Positions 52,832 through 62,427 of a stretch of 64,000 nt of DNA are shown piece after piece. Each line of letters starts with the position of its first letter. The first letter of the stretch is position 1. This stretch comes from Paludisphaera mucosa (GTDB lineage: Bacteria; Planctomycetota; Planctomycetia; Isosphaerales; Isosphaeraceae): the NCBI RefSeq assembly GCF_029589435.1, contig NZ_JARRAG010000002.1, positions 1,674,001 through 1,738,000 of the forward strand, given 5' to 3'. Under the pieces are notes generated by a model. It saw only the letters and a program-made list of their open reading frames with translations. It did not search any database and was not told the origin of the DNA. Position numbers and translations under genes: made by a program.

Positions 52832-53628
52832 GGTCCCCGTCGCCTCCCCATGGTTCCGATCGCAAGTCTGTCGGACCTCGCTCCCACCGTACCTCACCTT
52901 GATCGGGCGGGGAGGCCAGCGGAAGTCTCGGCCCGCGCCGCTGCCGGATGCACTGGAGGACCCGGATCGACCGAGCGTGCCGGGGCGGGCTCGCCATCTA
53001 TGAGGGCCGGCCGCCGAGCGTCACCGCCTCAAGGGCGGTCTACGGGCCGGGATCGCGAGGCGGCAAGACCTCACGCCCCCGAAGGGTGTGGCCCGCGGGG
53101 TCTCGACAGGCCCGGGTCGCGGCGGAGAGCGAGGTCGGCGTGTCGGGCGGGGCCGCTCGCGGTCTCCACTCCGCTCGTCGAGTCGACGGGTCGAAGCGTC
53201 CCGGCGGCTTTGTGGCGACCGGAGGGTGCGATCCCTGGACGCGTCCGGCCCGTCCAACCCGTCTTGAAGGCATCCGCGAGCAGGAGGTCCTCGTCCGTCT
53301 CCGTCCGCGCACCTCCAGCGGGAGGCGAGAAGGCGGCTCGACTTGGCCGATTCCAGGCCTGGGAGGCCGACGAATCGGTCAGCGAAGCCGGCCTCGCAGC
53401 GAGGCCGGGAGGACGAATTTTGGATCACGTGATTCAGACGGCGACCGGCCTCGCCCGACGCCCCGGGCGCCCGACTCGCGGCCTGCGTCACAAAGGCCTA
53501 GGGGATTCGAGGGCGAGCGGATTCGAAAGCCGTCTACCTGCAGGAGCGACTCGTGGCGTAGCCTCCTCCGCGTCGAACTTCCGCTTCTTCGTACATCCGA
53601 GCTGGACGCAGTGGCGTCGGGAGCCGTC
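52832..53628. other. Region upstream of the replication genes
   Basis: About 800 bases with no domain-bearing gene. It holds the palindromic site at 53422-53436. A frame is open through the whole stretch into the primase gene, but the part before GTG 53629 has no protein-like character. A promoter, operator or origin is likely here. Confidence 0.45.
53422..53436 (+). repeat. 15-bp site GGATCACGTGATTCA, left copy
   Basis: Contains the perfect 10-bp palindrome ATCACGTGAT. The same 15 bases occur in inverted orientation at 59057-59071, so the two copies flank the primase-polymerase gene pair. It could be an operator or a replication/recombination site. Confidence 0.5.
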
Positions 53629-56594
53629 GTGGGTAAGAAGCCTTGGATCATCCGCGAATCGATGGGATTGCGGCTCGTCGCCGAGGGCGACGCCGCCGAA
53701 CGAGAGGACGCGTGGAGCCGCGCCGAATCGGCTCTCGAGACGGCGAGCCGATCCCCCGATGGGGGCTGCCGGCCCGGCGAGCCTGGAGTCGCGCGGGGAC
53801 GGAGCACGGGGGCGCCGCCCTCGGGCCCGCGGCTCGAAGGCGGGACGGGCGTACCTACGACCCTCGAGACGTCGCCGGCCGCTTCGAGCCCCCTCGAGCG
53901 GCGTGCGGCCGCGGCGGGGCTCGTCGGTGGCGCGGCGGGCTTCGACGCGAACCTCCCGACGGGCGATGATCAGCCGGCCGTCTCCGGCCGGCGGGGGAGC
54001 CTCGACCAGGACGCCTCGGGAGCCGTCTACGAATACCGCGACGCCTATGGGCGGCCTCTCTTCCAGGTCGTCCGGGGACCGGGTAAGCACTTCCGCCAGC
54101 GTCGCCCCAACCCCGCCGAACCCGGCCGGTGGATCTGGGATGCGGCCGGCGTGGAGCCGATCCTCTATCGCCTCCCGGAGCTCCTCGCCGCGGCCCCCTC
54201 CCGCCTGGTCTACGTGCCCGAGGGCGAGAAGGACTGCGACCGCCTGGCGGGCCTCGGACTCCTCGCCACGACCAACCCCATGGGGGCCGGCCGGTGGCGG
54301 GACCGGTATAACGAGGCCCTGAGGGATCGCGAGGTCGTCGTCCTCGCCGACAATGACGACCCCGGCCGCCGCCACGCCGAATCCGTCGCCCGGTCGCTGG
54401 CGGGCGTTGCGGCGGCCGTGGGCATCCTCCTGTTGCCCGACCTGCCGCCCAAGGGCGACGTCAGCGACTGGCTCGACGCCGGGGGCTCGGTCGGGGAGCT
54501 GGGACGCCTGGCCGCAACTGCCCTGGCCGACTCGGCCCCGGCGAGCGCGCCCCCGGTCGAAACGGCCCCGACCGACGCCTCCGCGTCGCGCCACGGGGCC
54601 GAAGGGGACGTCCTGGAGGCCGCCCGGCCGCACTTCGCCGCGCTGGCGATCGAGTTCGGCCTGAGGGTCGTCTCCGACAGCCCGAATGAACAGGGCTGGT
54701 TGAAATGCCGGGCCGTCGACCGCGACGACGCCCGGCCATCGGCCGGCTTCAACGTGGAGACCGGCGGCTATCACGACTTCGGCACGGGGGGCCGTCTTTC
54801 GTTCCTCGCACTGGCCACGCGCCTGAAACCCGAAGCGTTCCCCGACGAGCGGGCCGTCCTCGACCACCTCGCCGAGCGGTTCGGCGCGGCCCGCCCCGGC
54901 GAGGCGTGGGAACCGCCCCTCCCCTTCCACGACGTCGACCCGCCCCCTTTTCCGACCGACGCCCTGGCCGGCTGGCAGCGGGATTTCATTGAGGCCGAGG
55001 CCACGGCCACGCAGACGCCGCCCGACCTGGCCGCCATGCTGGTCCTGTCCGTCACGGCCGCCGCCTGCGCCGGGAAGGTTGTCGTCGGCGTCAACGGCGG
55101 CTACGAAGAACCCGTCAACATCTTCACGGTCACCGCCCAGCCTTCAGCCAGCCGCAAGACCGCGGTGTTCCGCGACGTCGCCGCCCCGATCGAGGAGCAT
55201 GAGCGCGACCTGGACGCGCGGTCGGCGCCGGCGATCGCCGAGGCCCGCAACCTGAAGGCGATCGACGAGAGGGCGCTCGAAGATCTGCAGCGGAGGGCGG
55301 CGAAGGCGAAGGGCCCCGACCGGAAGTCCTTGGTCGCCCAGGCGGACGAGCTCGCGCGCCGGCTCGCCGCGGCCCCACCCCGCCCGCCGCGCCTGCTGGC
55401 CGACGACGCCACCGCCGAGAGCCTGGGCTCCTTATTGGCCGAGAACGGGGGCATGATGGGCGTCTTCAGCCCGGAGGGGGGCAGATCTTCGACCTCATGG
55501 CCGGCCGCTACGCCGCGAACAAGGACGCGGCGAAGTACGGCGTCTTCCTCAAGGGGCACGCCGGCGACGCCCTCCGCGTCGACCGGAAAGGCCGGCCGTC
55601 GGAGTTCGTCGCCCGGCCCGCCCTCACCCTCGGGCTGGCCGTCCAGCCGGAGGTCGTCAGGGGGCTGGGCCGGATCCCAGGCTCGCGGGGTCGCGGGCTC
55701 ACGGCCCGATTCTTGTTCGCCATGCCCCGCAGCGTCGTCGGCCGCCGGATCGTCGCCCCGCCCGCCGTCCCCGAAAGCGTCAAGCGGGCGTACCGCGAGA
55801 GCGTGCTGGCCCTCCTGGGTCAGCCGTCCGACGCGGACGCCGCGTCGGTGGCGCGCGTGCTCTGTTTCGCCGAGGAGGCCCGGGCGCGATGGGCGGACTT
55901 CGCCGCCTGGATCGAGCCGCAGCTCGGGGAGGCCGGCCCGCTCGCCGGCATGGCCGACTGGGCGGGCAAGCTGTCGGGCGCCGTGGCGAGGATCGCGGGT
56001 CTGCTGCACATGGCCGACCACGCGACGGATCGGGCGCCGTGGGAAGCCCCGATCTCGGCGGGGGTCGTGGAGCGTGCGGTCCGCATCGGGCGTTATCTGA
56101 TCCCCCACGCCCGCGTCGCCTACGACCTCATGGACGTCGACCCTTTGGTCGAGGACGCCGAGCACCTCCTGGGCTGGATCAGGCGTCGCGACGGGGGCGC
56201 GGCCGACGCCGGCCGCACGTTCTCCAAGCGGCAGGCGTTCGAGGGCGTCAAGGCGAGGTTCAAGAAGGTGACGGCCCTGGATCCCGCCCTGGAACTCCTG
56301 GAGAAGCACCACTTCATCCGGCCGCGCGCGGGGGAGCGACTTCCGAACCGGGGCCGGCCGCCCGGCCCGGCCTACGAGGTCAACCCCCTCGTCCTGGAAG
56401 GGGCCGCGGGGCCGACGATGAATCTCGCGCATCCGGCGGACGCGACGGACGGCCTCGGTCTGGCGGGAGGAGGGCGGTCGCCCCGGATTTCTGCGAATTA
56501 TGCGAACGTCTCGGGCGCGTCTCCCGCTCGATCCCGATTCGCGGCGGAGCCCGCGATCGGAGGCGACGGGGAGTTCGAGGAGGGGGTGATCTGA
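53629..56594 (+). CDS. TOPRIM-domain primase with DUF3987 (interrupted by a -1 frameshift)
   Basis: Replication protein of about 988 residues if the frameshift is bridged. Residues about 125-290 are a phage-type TOPRIM domain: VYEYRDAYGRPLFQVVRG, RLVYVPEGEKDCDRLAGLGL (metal-binding Glu), REVVVLADNDDPGRRHAESV (D-x-D) and LPPKGDVSDWLDAGG. From about residue 445 a DUF3987 domain begins (GWQRDFIEAEATATQTPPDL, EPVNIFTVTAQPSASRKTAV). At 55476-55481 there are six G; a seventh would join SPEGG to QIFDLMAGRYAANKDAAKYG, the continuing DUF3987 sequence in the -1 frame to 56594. GGGAG precedes GTG 53629. The stop overlaps the polymerase ATG (TGATG). Confidence 0.78.
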
Positions 56595-59059
56595 TGTCCG
56601 CCCGCGATGCCATCGCCGACCTCCGCGGCCGCGGGGTGGAGCTCGCCGTCGAGGGTGAATCCCTGAGGTTCCGGGCCCCGAAAGGTGTGATCACGCAAGA
56701 CTTTCGAGACATGTTGCTTTTCTATAAAGAGGAGATCGTTCTGCTGCTCCGCACCCCCATGGCCCGCGAGCCCTTCCACCGCCCCACCGACGTCGCAGCC
56801 CCCGGTCCCCCGGCCGAACGCCGGGGGCGGTGGGACGCGTCGCGAGACGACGACGCCGGATCGCGGCCCGCCGGGAGAGAGGCGCTCCCGCGACTCCTCG
56901 GGAACTATTCGCATAATTCGCATATATCGGGCGGGAGGATCGCCGCACCGCGGATTGCGGTGGGCCTGATTCCTCGAACCCGCGAAGGTCGCGACGCTGC
57001 GGCCCGGAGTTCCATCCGGGCCGAGGCCGCCCGCGTGCCCGCGTCCCCTGCCCTCGCCTGGGACGGCCGCACGCTCGTCGGCGACGTGCTGGGCTTCCAC
57101 GTCGAGGCGTCCCGCGCCGCCGCGGGCGAGATCGCGCCGCCGGCCCTGGCCGCCTCGGCTTCGGGCTCGGAGCGACGCCTGGTCCGCCCCGACCTGCTGG
57201 GCGCGTTCGTCCGCCTCCACGGCGACCGCCGCCTCGTCTTCCACGACGTCGCGGCCTCCTTCCGGGTCGTGGCCGATCACCTCGCCGCACGCGACGAGGT
57301 CGAGGCGTTCGAGGCGTGGCGGGCGATCGCAGACGCGGGCCGGATGCACGACGTCGCGCTGCTCGACCAGCTGATCCGGCTCGCCAGGGCCGACGACCCT
57401 CCCCGCCCGCGGGGCCTGGCCGAGATCGCCGCCGAGTACGCCGGGATCGACGGCGAGTCCCTCGGACCGGGGGCGGCAAGGGGCCTCATCTCCCCCGCCG
57501 ATGCGGCCGCGGCCGCCCTGGCCGCCTTCCGGCCGATGCGGCGGATCGCCCTGGAGCTCATGCGTCCGTACGCCGAGATCCGTACCGGCGCGGTCGAGAA
57601 GTTCGGCGTCCTGACCGAGGCGATCCAGGTGAAGGGCGCGATCGCCCTGGCCGCCGTCTCCCGCGCCGGCCTGCTCGTGGACGTCGAACGCCTGGAAGCC
57701 GCGCGCGCCGGCCTGCGCGGCCGCGCGGACGCCCTGGCCGCCGGGCTGGCGGCGACGCCCGGGTGCGGCCGCCTCTTACGCCTCGAGCCCGATGGATCGT
57801 TCGTCCGGACCTCGACGGGGGCGCCGAGCCTGGACTCGGCGGCGCTCGAGGAGGTCCTCATGGGCGTCGCCGAGGATTTAGGCCGCTCGATCGAGCTCCC
57901 ACGCACCGCCGGGGGGAAGGTCTCCGTCGCGACGAAGGCGTGGGCGTCGCTGGCGCCGTCCCACCCCTTCGTCGGGGCCTGGATCGAGCTGGAACGGACG
58001 TCGTCGCTGCTCCGGTCCGCCGCAGCCGTACGCGGCCCCTGCGTCCGCCCGACGTACGCGCCGCTCGTGCGGACGGGGCGGTGCAGCTGCTCGGGGCCGA
58101 ACGTGCAGGCGCTGCCCCGGCGTGGCGGCATCCGCGAGGCGTTCGTCGCGCCGCCGGGACGCCTCTTCCTGATCGTCGACTACTCATGCGCCGAGCTGCG
58201 GACGCTCGCGGCGGTGTGCGAGGCCCGGTACGGAGCCTCGCGGCTGGCCGACGTCCTCCGTGCCGGGGACGACCCCCACGCCCACACGGCGGCCGTCCTG
58301 GCCGGGGTCGCGCCGGTCGAGTTCGCGGCGTGGCGGACGGGCTCGCCCGGGGATCGCGGCCGCTTCGACGAGCTGCGTCGCCGGGCCAAGGCGGTCAACT
58401 TCGGCATCCCGGGCGGACTCGGCTCGGCCGCCCTGGCGGAATACGCCCGCTCGAGCTTCGGCGTCGCGATGACGCAGGCCGAGGCGCGCGCCCTGCGCGA
58501 GCTGCTGGTCGCGGAGGTCTACCCCGAGCTGCGCCTCTATCTGGCGGACGGCGAGGATTCGCACCGGGGCGAGGGGATGGTCGGCGGGCCGCGAGGGCGA
58601 TCCTCTCCCCCGGGGGTGGCGACGCCGACCGGCCGCGTCCGGGGCCGGGTCGGATACAGCCAGGCCCGCAACACGCCGTTCCAGGGCCTGGCCGCCGACG
58701 GGGCCAAACTGGCCCTGTGGGCCCTGACCCGAGAGGGCTACCGGGTGGCGGCCTTCATCCACGACGAATTCGTCGTCGAACTCCCGGAGGAGGGGGTCGA
58801 CCACCTCGCGGAGGCCCGCCGTATCGAGGCGATCCTGGACCGGGCGATGGAAGAAGTCACCCCCGGCATCCCTTCGGCCTGCGATTTCGCCCTGGCCCGA
58901 CGATGGTCCAAGGACGCCAGGGCGGCCTTTTCGCCGGACGGCCGGCTCGTGCCCTGGGAGGACGGCGAGGCGAGTAAGCCCTGCAGCTCACCTGATCGCC
59001 ACTTTCCACGGCGGGAGGCGTCATCGATCGCAGCCCCGAGGAGGGCCGCCCCGCCGTGA
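56594..59059 (+). CDS. Family A DNA polymerase with TubC-like N-terminal domain
   Basis: An 821-residue polymerase. Motif A is LFLIVDYSCAELRTLAAV (about residue 524), motif B RRRAKAVNFGIPGGLGSA (about 594) and motif C VAAFIHDEFVVELPEE (about 721), so the synthetic site is intact. The preceding DnaQ-like exonuclease region (about 155-275) seems degenerate: expected D-x-E is HVE (GFHVEASRAAAG) and expected HN-x-x-FD is HDVAASF. Residues 1-53 (SARDAIADLRGRGVELAVEG, LRFRAPKGVITQDFRDMLLF) resemble the TubC docking domain. It is joined to the primase by a stop/start overlap. Most likely it replicates the element itself. Confidence 0.87.
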   Translation: MSARDAIADLRGRGVELAVEGESLRFRAPKGVITQDFRDMLLFYKEEIVLLLRTPMAREPFHRPTDVAAPGPPAERRGRWDASRDDDAGSRPAGREALPRLLGNYSHNSHISGGRIAAPRIAVGLIPRTREGRDAAARSSIRAEAARVPASPALAWDGRTLVGDVLGFHVEASRAAAGEIAPPALAASASGSERRLVRPDLLGAFVRLHGDRRLVFHDVAASFRVVADHLAARDEVEAFEAWRAIADAGRMHDVALLDQLIRLARADDPPRPRGLAEIAAEYAGIDGESLGPGAARGLISPADAAAAALAAFRPMRRIALELMRPYAEIRTGAVEKFGVLTEAIQVKGAIALAAVSRAGLLVDVERLEAARAGLRGRADALAAGLAATPGCGRLLRLEPDGSFVRTSTGAPSLDSAALEEVLMGVAEDLGRSIELPRTAGGKVSVATKAWASLAPSHPFVGAWIELERTSSLLRSAAAVRGPCVRPTYAPLVRTGRCSCSGPNVQALPRRGGIREAFVAPPGRLFLIVDYSCAELRTLAAVCEARYGASRLADVLRAGDDPHAHTAAVLAGVAPVEFAAWRTGSPGDRGRFDELRRRAKAVNFGIPGGLGSAALAEYARSSFGVAMTQAEARALRELLVAEVYPELRLYLADGEDSHRGEGMVGGPRGRSSPPGVATPTGRVRGRVGYSQARNTPFQGLAADGAKLALWALTREGYRVAAFIHDEFVVELPEEGVDHLAEARRIEAILDRAMEEVTPGIPSACDFALARRWSKDARAAFSPDGRLVPWEDGEASKPCSSPDRHFPRREASSIAAPRRAAPP

Positions 59060-59071
59060 ATCACGTGATCC
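59057..59071 (-). repeat. 15-bp site, right inverted copy
   Basis: TGAATCACGTGATCC, reverse complement of 53422-53436. The polymerase stop codon is its first three bases. Confidence 0.5.
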
Positions 59072-60196
59072 ACCCCGGGCCGCGTCGCGGGAGGCAGGCC
59101 GCACGCCGAAACCGCCTCGAGCCGGCGTCCGGGACGGGGGCGCCCGACGGCGGCCGGGGCGGATGCGATATCGAGGCTCCAGGAAGACGAGGCGGCGGCC
59201 GAGCCTCTGTCCTCCGGGTGTTCGATCGAGGCCCGGGATACGGCCGAGGACGGGCTCCCAAGGCCGAACGGCCAGGGCCTCCAACACACCTCTCCGAGGC
59301 CGTCCTGGAGACATGAGACCGCGACGGCCCTGAGGGGCCGGTCTTGCAGCCGTTCCCGAGGAGCCCCGGATCTTAGCCACGGATGAAGAGTGGGCAGGTC
59401 GTCATGCTCGTTCGAGCCCAGGGCGAGCGGCTGGCCGTGCGGACGTCGTCCGATCCCGCCGCGCCGTCCATGGGGGGGGGTACGTCGCGGCACCCTCGAA
59501 ACAGGGGCAGCCTCCCATCGAGGAGGAGTGGGGTCGGAGCAGACCGATCGCTTCGCGGATGCCGAGGCGGTTGGGCCGACGTGCCGTCAGGGTCGGTTCG
59601 TGGCGCGCCTAGTAGGGCTCGGCCCTCAGAGTATCTAACGACTGCATGTGAGGACGGCCTGGCCTCGAGACCATCCCCACGTCGCGCCGCCGGCGGGCCG
59701 GGCCGTTTCGCGGCGATGGTGCGGGCCGGCGTCGGAACTCATGGCGGGCCGTCTCGAAGTCGGGGCGGCCGCGTTCGTCGGGCCGCCACGACATCCTCGT
59801 CGGACCGGCAGGGCCGCCGCGGGGGCCCCCGGACGCTCATCGGCGAGCGGTCGTGGACGCGCATCTCATCGATCGACCTCGGCACGCCGACGGCATCCTT
59901 GCGGTCCGGACCGGCCGGCTCCACGCCTCGCCGGCGAGCCTCGGTCGACCGAGCGGGCTCGCCGTCCGCCCCCCGCGGTGGATCACGCCGCGAGAGGGCG
60001 TGGCGGACTCGTGGAGCCTCCGAGGCGGCCGGTTCGGTCGTCGACGCGGCGGGGTCGATCGGCACGCGCGACGCCGGTCGCGCGGAGCCGATCCGGGGAC
60101 GGATGGCGTCCCGACCGAAATCGATCTGCCTGCAGGTTCGCGACCCGGCGTAACCTGGCCCCCGGAGACAGTGGAGTTCCGACGGCGAAAGGATAG
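59060..60196. other. Long region without a recognisable gene
   Basis: About 1.1 kb. Open frames occur on both strands but are Arg/Ser/Gly/Pro-rich with no domain, as expected of non-coding GC-rich DNA. A partial copy of the nearby site (GGTGGATCACG) stands near 59978. It ends in AAAGGA (60188-60193), the ribosome site of the next gene. Confidence 0.45.
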
Positions 60197-60922
60197 ATGC
60201 TCATGTACGGCTCGATGTTCCCGTTCCATCGCATCGGGATCGAGGGAGACGCCCCCCGAAGCCCCGCCCGGACGCGGCGGCGCAAGTCCACCAAGGGTTC
60301 GAGGAAGCGCCGTCCGGCCGGCCCGCCGACCAGGCCGAGATTGCGGCCCGAGCAGGTCGAACTGCTCGCCGCGGCCCTGATCGTTCGCCCCAGGGCGGCG
60401 AAGACCGCGGCGTGCGAGCTCAAGCCGGCCTTCTTCTCGAGCGAGCCGCACCTCGAGGTCCTCTGGGAGGTCCTGCTGGGGGTCTTCCCGGTGCACGGCT
60501 TCGGCCGTACGCCTTGCGACGCCCTACGCGCCGCGGTCGCCGCACGGCTCGAGGCCGCGTCGCCCCCCCTGCCTGCCGAGGCGGGGGCGGCCTTGCTGGC
60601 GGCCCCCGATGCCGACATCGGGCCCGGGCTCGAGAGGGGCGCGAATGGCGCGACCTGGAGGCCGGGCGTCATTTACCGAGCTTTTCACGAACTCCGGACG
60701 GTTGGACCTTCCTCCCTGTCGGGGTTCCGGCTCCTCGGTCGATTCCTCTACGAACGAGGGGTCATCGACGAATCGAGGCGGCTCGCCGCGCGATCCATCG
60801 AGGCGATCCCCGGCGACTTCGATTCCAGGTTCGACGAGATACGCCACCGCCTCGAACGACTCAAGTGGCTCGGCGGGCCGATCGTCTACACGCTCGCCGA
60901 CCATCCCCCCCCCGGGCTGTGA
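60197..60922 (+). CDS. DnaB N-terminal-domain-like protein
   Basis: A 241-residue protein without ATPase motifs. After a very basic N-terminus (RTRRRKSTKGSRKRRPAG) it has RLRPEQVELLAAALIVRPRA and LKPAFFSSEPHLEVLWEVLLG, which fits the helicase-loader/primase-interaction fold at the N-terminus of DnaB (usual pattern E-x-x-L-L-x-x-L then F-x-x-x-x-H-x-x-L/I). The C-terminal half is helical, with a terminal RFDEIRHRLERLKWLGGPI. A separate DnaB-like ATPase lies 1.5 kb downstream, so the helicase may be split into two genes. ATG 60203 is an alternative start with better spacing from AAAGGA. Assignment is tentative. Confidence 0.55.
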   Translation: MLMYGSMFPFHRIGIEGDAPRSPARTRRRKSTKGSRKRRPAGPPTRPRLRPEQVELLAAALIVRPRAAKTAACELKPAFFSSEPHLEVLWEVLLGVFPVHGFGRTPCDALRAAVAARLEAASPPLPAEAGAALLAAPDADIGPGLERGANGATWRPGVIYRAFHELRTVGPSSLSGFRLLGRFLYERGVIDESRRLAARSIEAIPGDFDSRFDEIRHRLERLKWLGGPIVYTLADHPPPGL

Positions 60923-61656
60923 CAGCCCGCCGGGCCGACCTCGTAACCCCCGGCTGCATCGGGGCGCCGGGTCGGGGGCTCCGTCGTCCCGCCATGTCCC
61001 CAGGAGCGCGCTCTCGCCCCCGGAGCCGGATCGAACGCCCATCTCCGACTCGATGGGACGCCGATCGCATCGACCACGGCTGCCGAATCCGCCTCCAAAA
61101 GTTGGCCCTCTGGGGGCGATCTCGGCGGCGTCGCGGCGTGGGCGGACCCCGGTCGAGGGAGGCGAGCCCACCTTCCTCAAAGATGCGGCAAAAAGCCGAC
61201 GGGCCGGCGACGGTAGCCTCGCGGCCGGATCTCTGCGCGAAGGCCGGGCCGCCCCCTCGAGCGACGGGGCGTCCAGCGGCCCGACGTCGGCCCGGCCCGA
61301 GCCCCCTCGGCGCCGAAAGGGCTCACGCCTCGAGCGACCCGGCCGCGCCGTCGTCACGGCCGGAAGCCGAGGGGCCGCACCACGACGGCCTCGCCCGTAA
61401 GGCCGGCCCGGCACGGCGGATCGCCCGGTCGCCCAGCGGCCCGGAGCACGAGGAGATCGAGCCGTCGTCCCGACGGGCCCGTCGTTTGAGGCGCCGCGAC
61501 GGGACGCGAGGCCTCGCCCGTAGGCGGAAGAGTCCTGCCGCGTCTCCGGCCGCCCTACCCCCGGGCCCCGCCTACGGCCAATTGGCCGGGGCTTCGGCCC
61601 GGGTCGAGTCCTCGGAGAATCCGAGGGGGCGCCCGCAGGGCGAGGACCAGGGCCAC
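60923..61656. other. Region without a recognisable gene
   Basis: About 730 bases. The frame of the following primase stays open through it, but the translated part is Arg/Ser/Pro-rich with no family character. It is possible that the primase once began here and lost its N-terminus. Confidence 0.4.
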
Positions 61657-62427
61657 ATGGCGGACAACAAGGGCTCGGCCGCGGGGTATCGGGGGGCGGT
61701 CGGCCTCGTGGCGCTCAACTTCGACATCGACCGCGACGACCACCTCGAAGCCCTCGCCGACGCCCGCCGGCCCCACGCCCCCCTCTCCGGCCGCTACGGC
61801 CGCGACGCCGTCGTCGCCTACTACAGCGGCGGCAAGGGCTACCACCTGGTCGTCCCGGTCCCGGCCGGGGCGATCGCCCTCGCCCCCGACGTCCCCGCGA
61901 TCGCCAAGGTGCTCGCCCTCCGGACCGCCGAGGAGGCCGGCGTGGTCGTCGACCCGGCCGTCTACGACGTCCTGAGGATCTGGAGGGCCCCCAACACCCG
62001 GCACCCCAAGTCGGGCCGCTGCAAGCTGCAGCTCTCGGCCGAAGAGCTCGAGTCGCTCGACGCCGCCGCGATCGCCTCCTCGCCGAGGGCCGCCGCCGTC
62101 CCCTCTACGGCCTCCCTCCCGGGGCCCTTCCTCGCCGCCCGCGACGTCCTCGCCGCCGCCCCGGCCCCCGCCTCGCGGTCGGCGACCGCCGCGGCGGGCG
62201 TCGCCCGGCTGAACGTCACGACCCGTCGGTTCTTGGAGGACCCCCTCGAGACCCACGAGGCGGGTCGGGCCGTCGCCCTCTATTCGGCGGCCGCGGACCT
62301 GGTCGAGTCGTCCGGCGACGACGTCGACGCGCTCGTCGAGCTGTTGCAGCTGCCGATCGCGCTCGAGATCGACGTCGAGGCGACGAGGCAGATCAGGTGC
62401 GGGATCGACCGCGGGAGGGGCCTGTGA
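61657..62427 (+). CDS. Archaeo-eukaryotic-type (AEP) primase domain protein
   Basis: A 256-residue protein with AEP primase motifs: catalytic D-x-D in LVALNFDIDRDDHLEALADA (about residues 20-24), the S-x-H-like strand VVAYYSGGKGYHLVVPVPAG, and the third motif region VDPAVYDVLRIWRAPNTRHP with KSGRCKLQL. AEP primases make RNA or DNA primers and are frequent in plasmids and viruses. It lacks the residues that usually come before D-x-D, so it is either a short form or truncated at its N-terminus. GAGGA about ten bases before supports ATG 61657. Its stop overlaps the GTG of the helicase gene. Confidence 0.72.
   Translation: MADNKGSAAGYRGAVGLVALNFDIDRDDHLEALADARRPHAPLSGRYGRDAVVAYYSGGKGYHLVVPVPAGAIALAPDVPAIAKVLALRTAEEAGVVVDPAVYDVLRIWRAPNTRHPKSGRCKLQLSAEELESLDAAAIASSPRAAAVPSTASLPGPFLAARDVLAAAPAPASRSATAAAGVARLNVTTRRFLEDPLETHEAGRAVALYSAAADLVESSGDDVDALVELLQLPIALEIDVEATRQIRCGIDRGRGL

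Noticed and set aside
51263-54322. A 1019-residue open frame on the plus strand
   Set aside because: It overlaps a nitrilase gene on the other strand and the TOPRIM gene in another frame, and is Arg/Ser/Pro-rich with no recognisable domain.
59383-60153. A 256-residue open frame between polymerase and DnaB-N-like genes
   Set aside because: The composition is Arg/Ser/Gly/Ala low-complexity, no motif is seen, no ribosome site precedes it, and other frames are equally open.
60412-61656. An N-terminal extension of the AEP-like primase over 400 residues
   Set aside because: The translated part overlaps the preceding gene in another frame and is low-complexity; the family match begins only near 61657.
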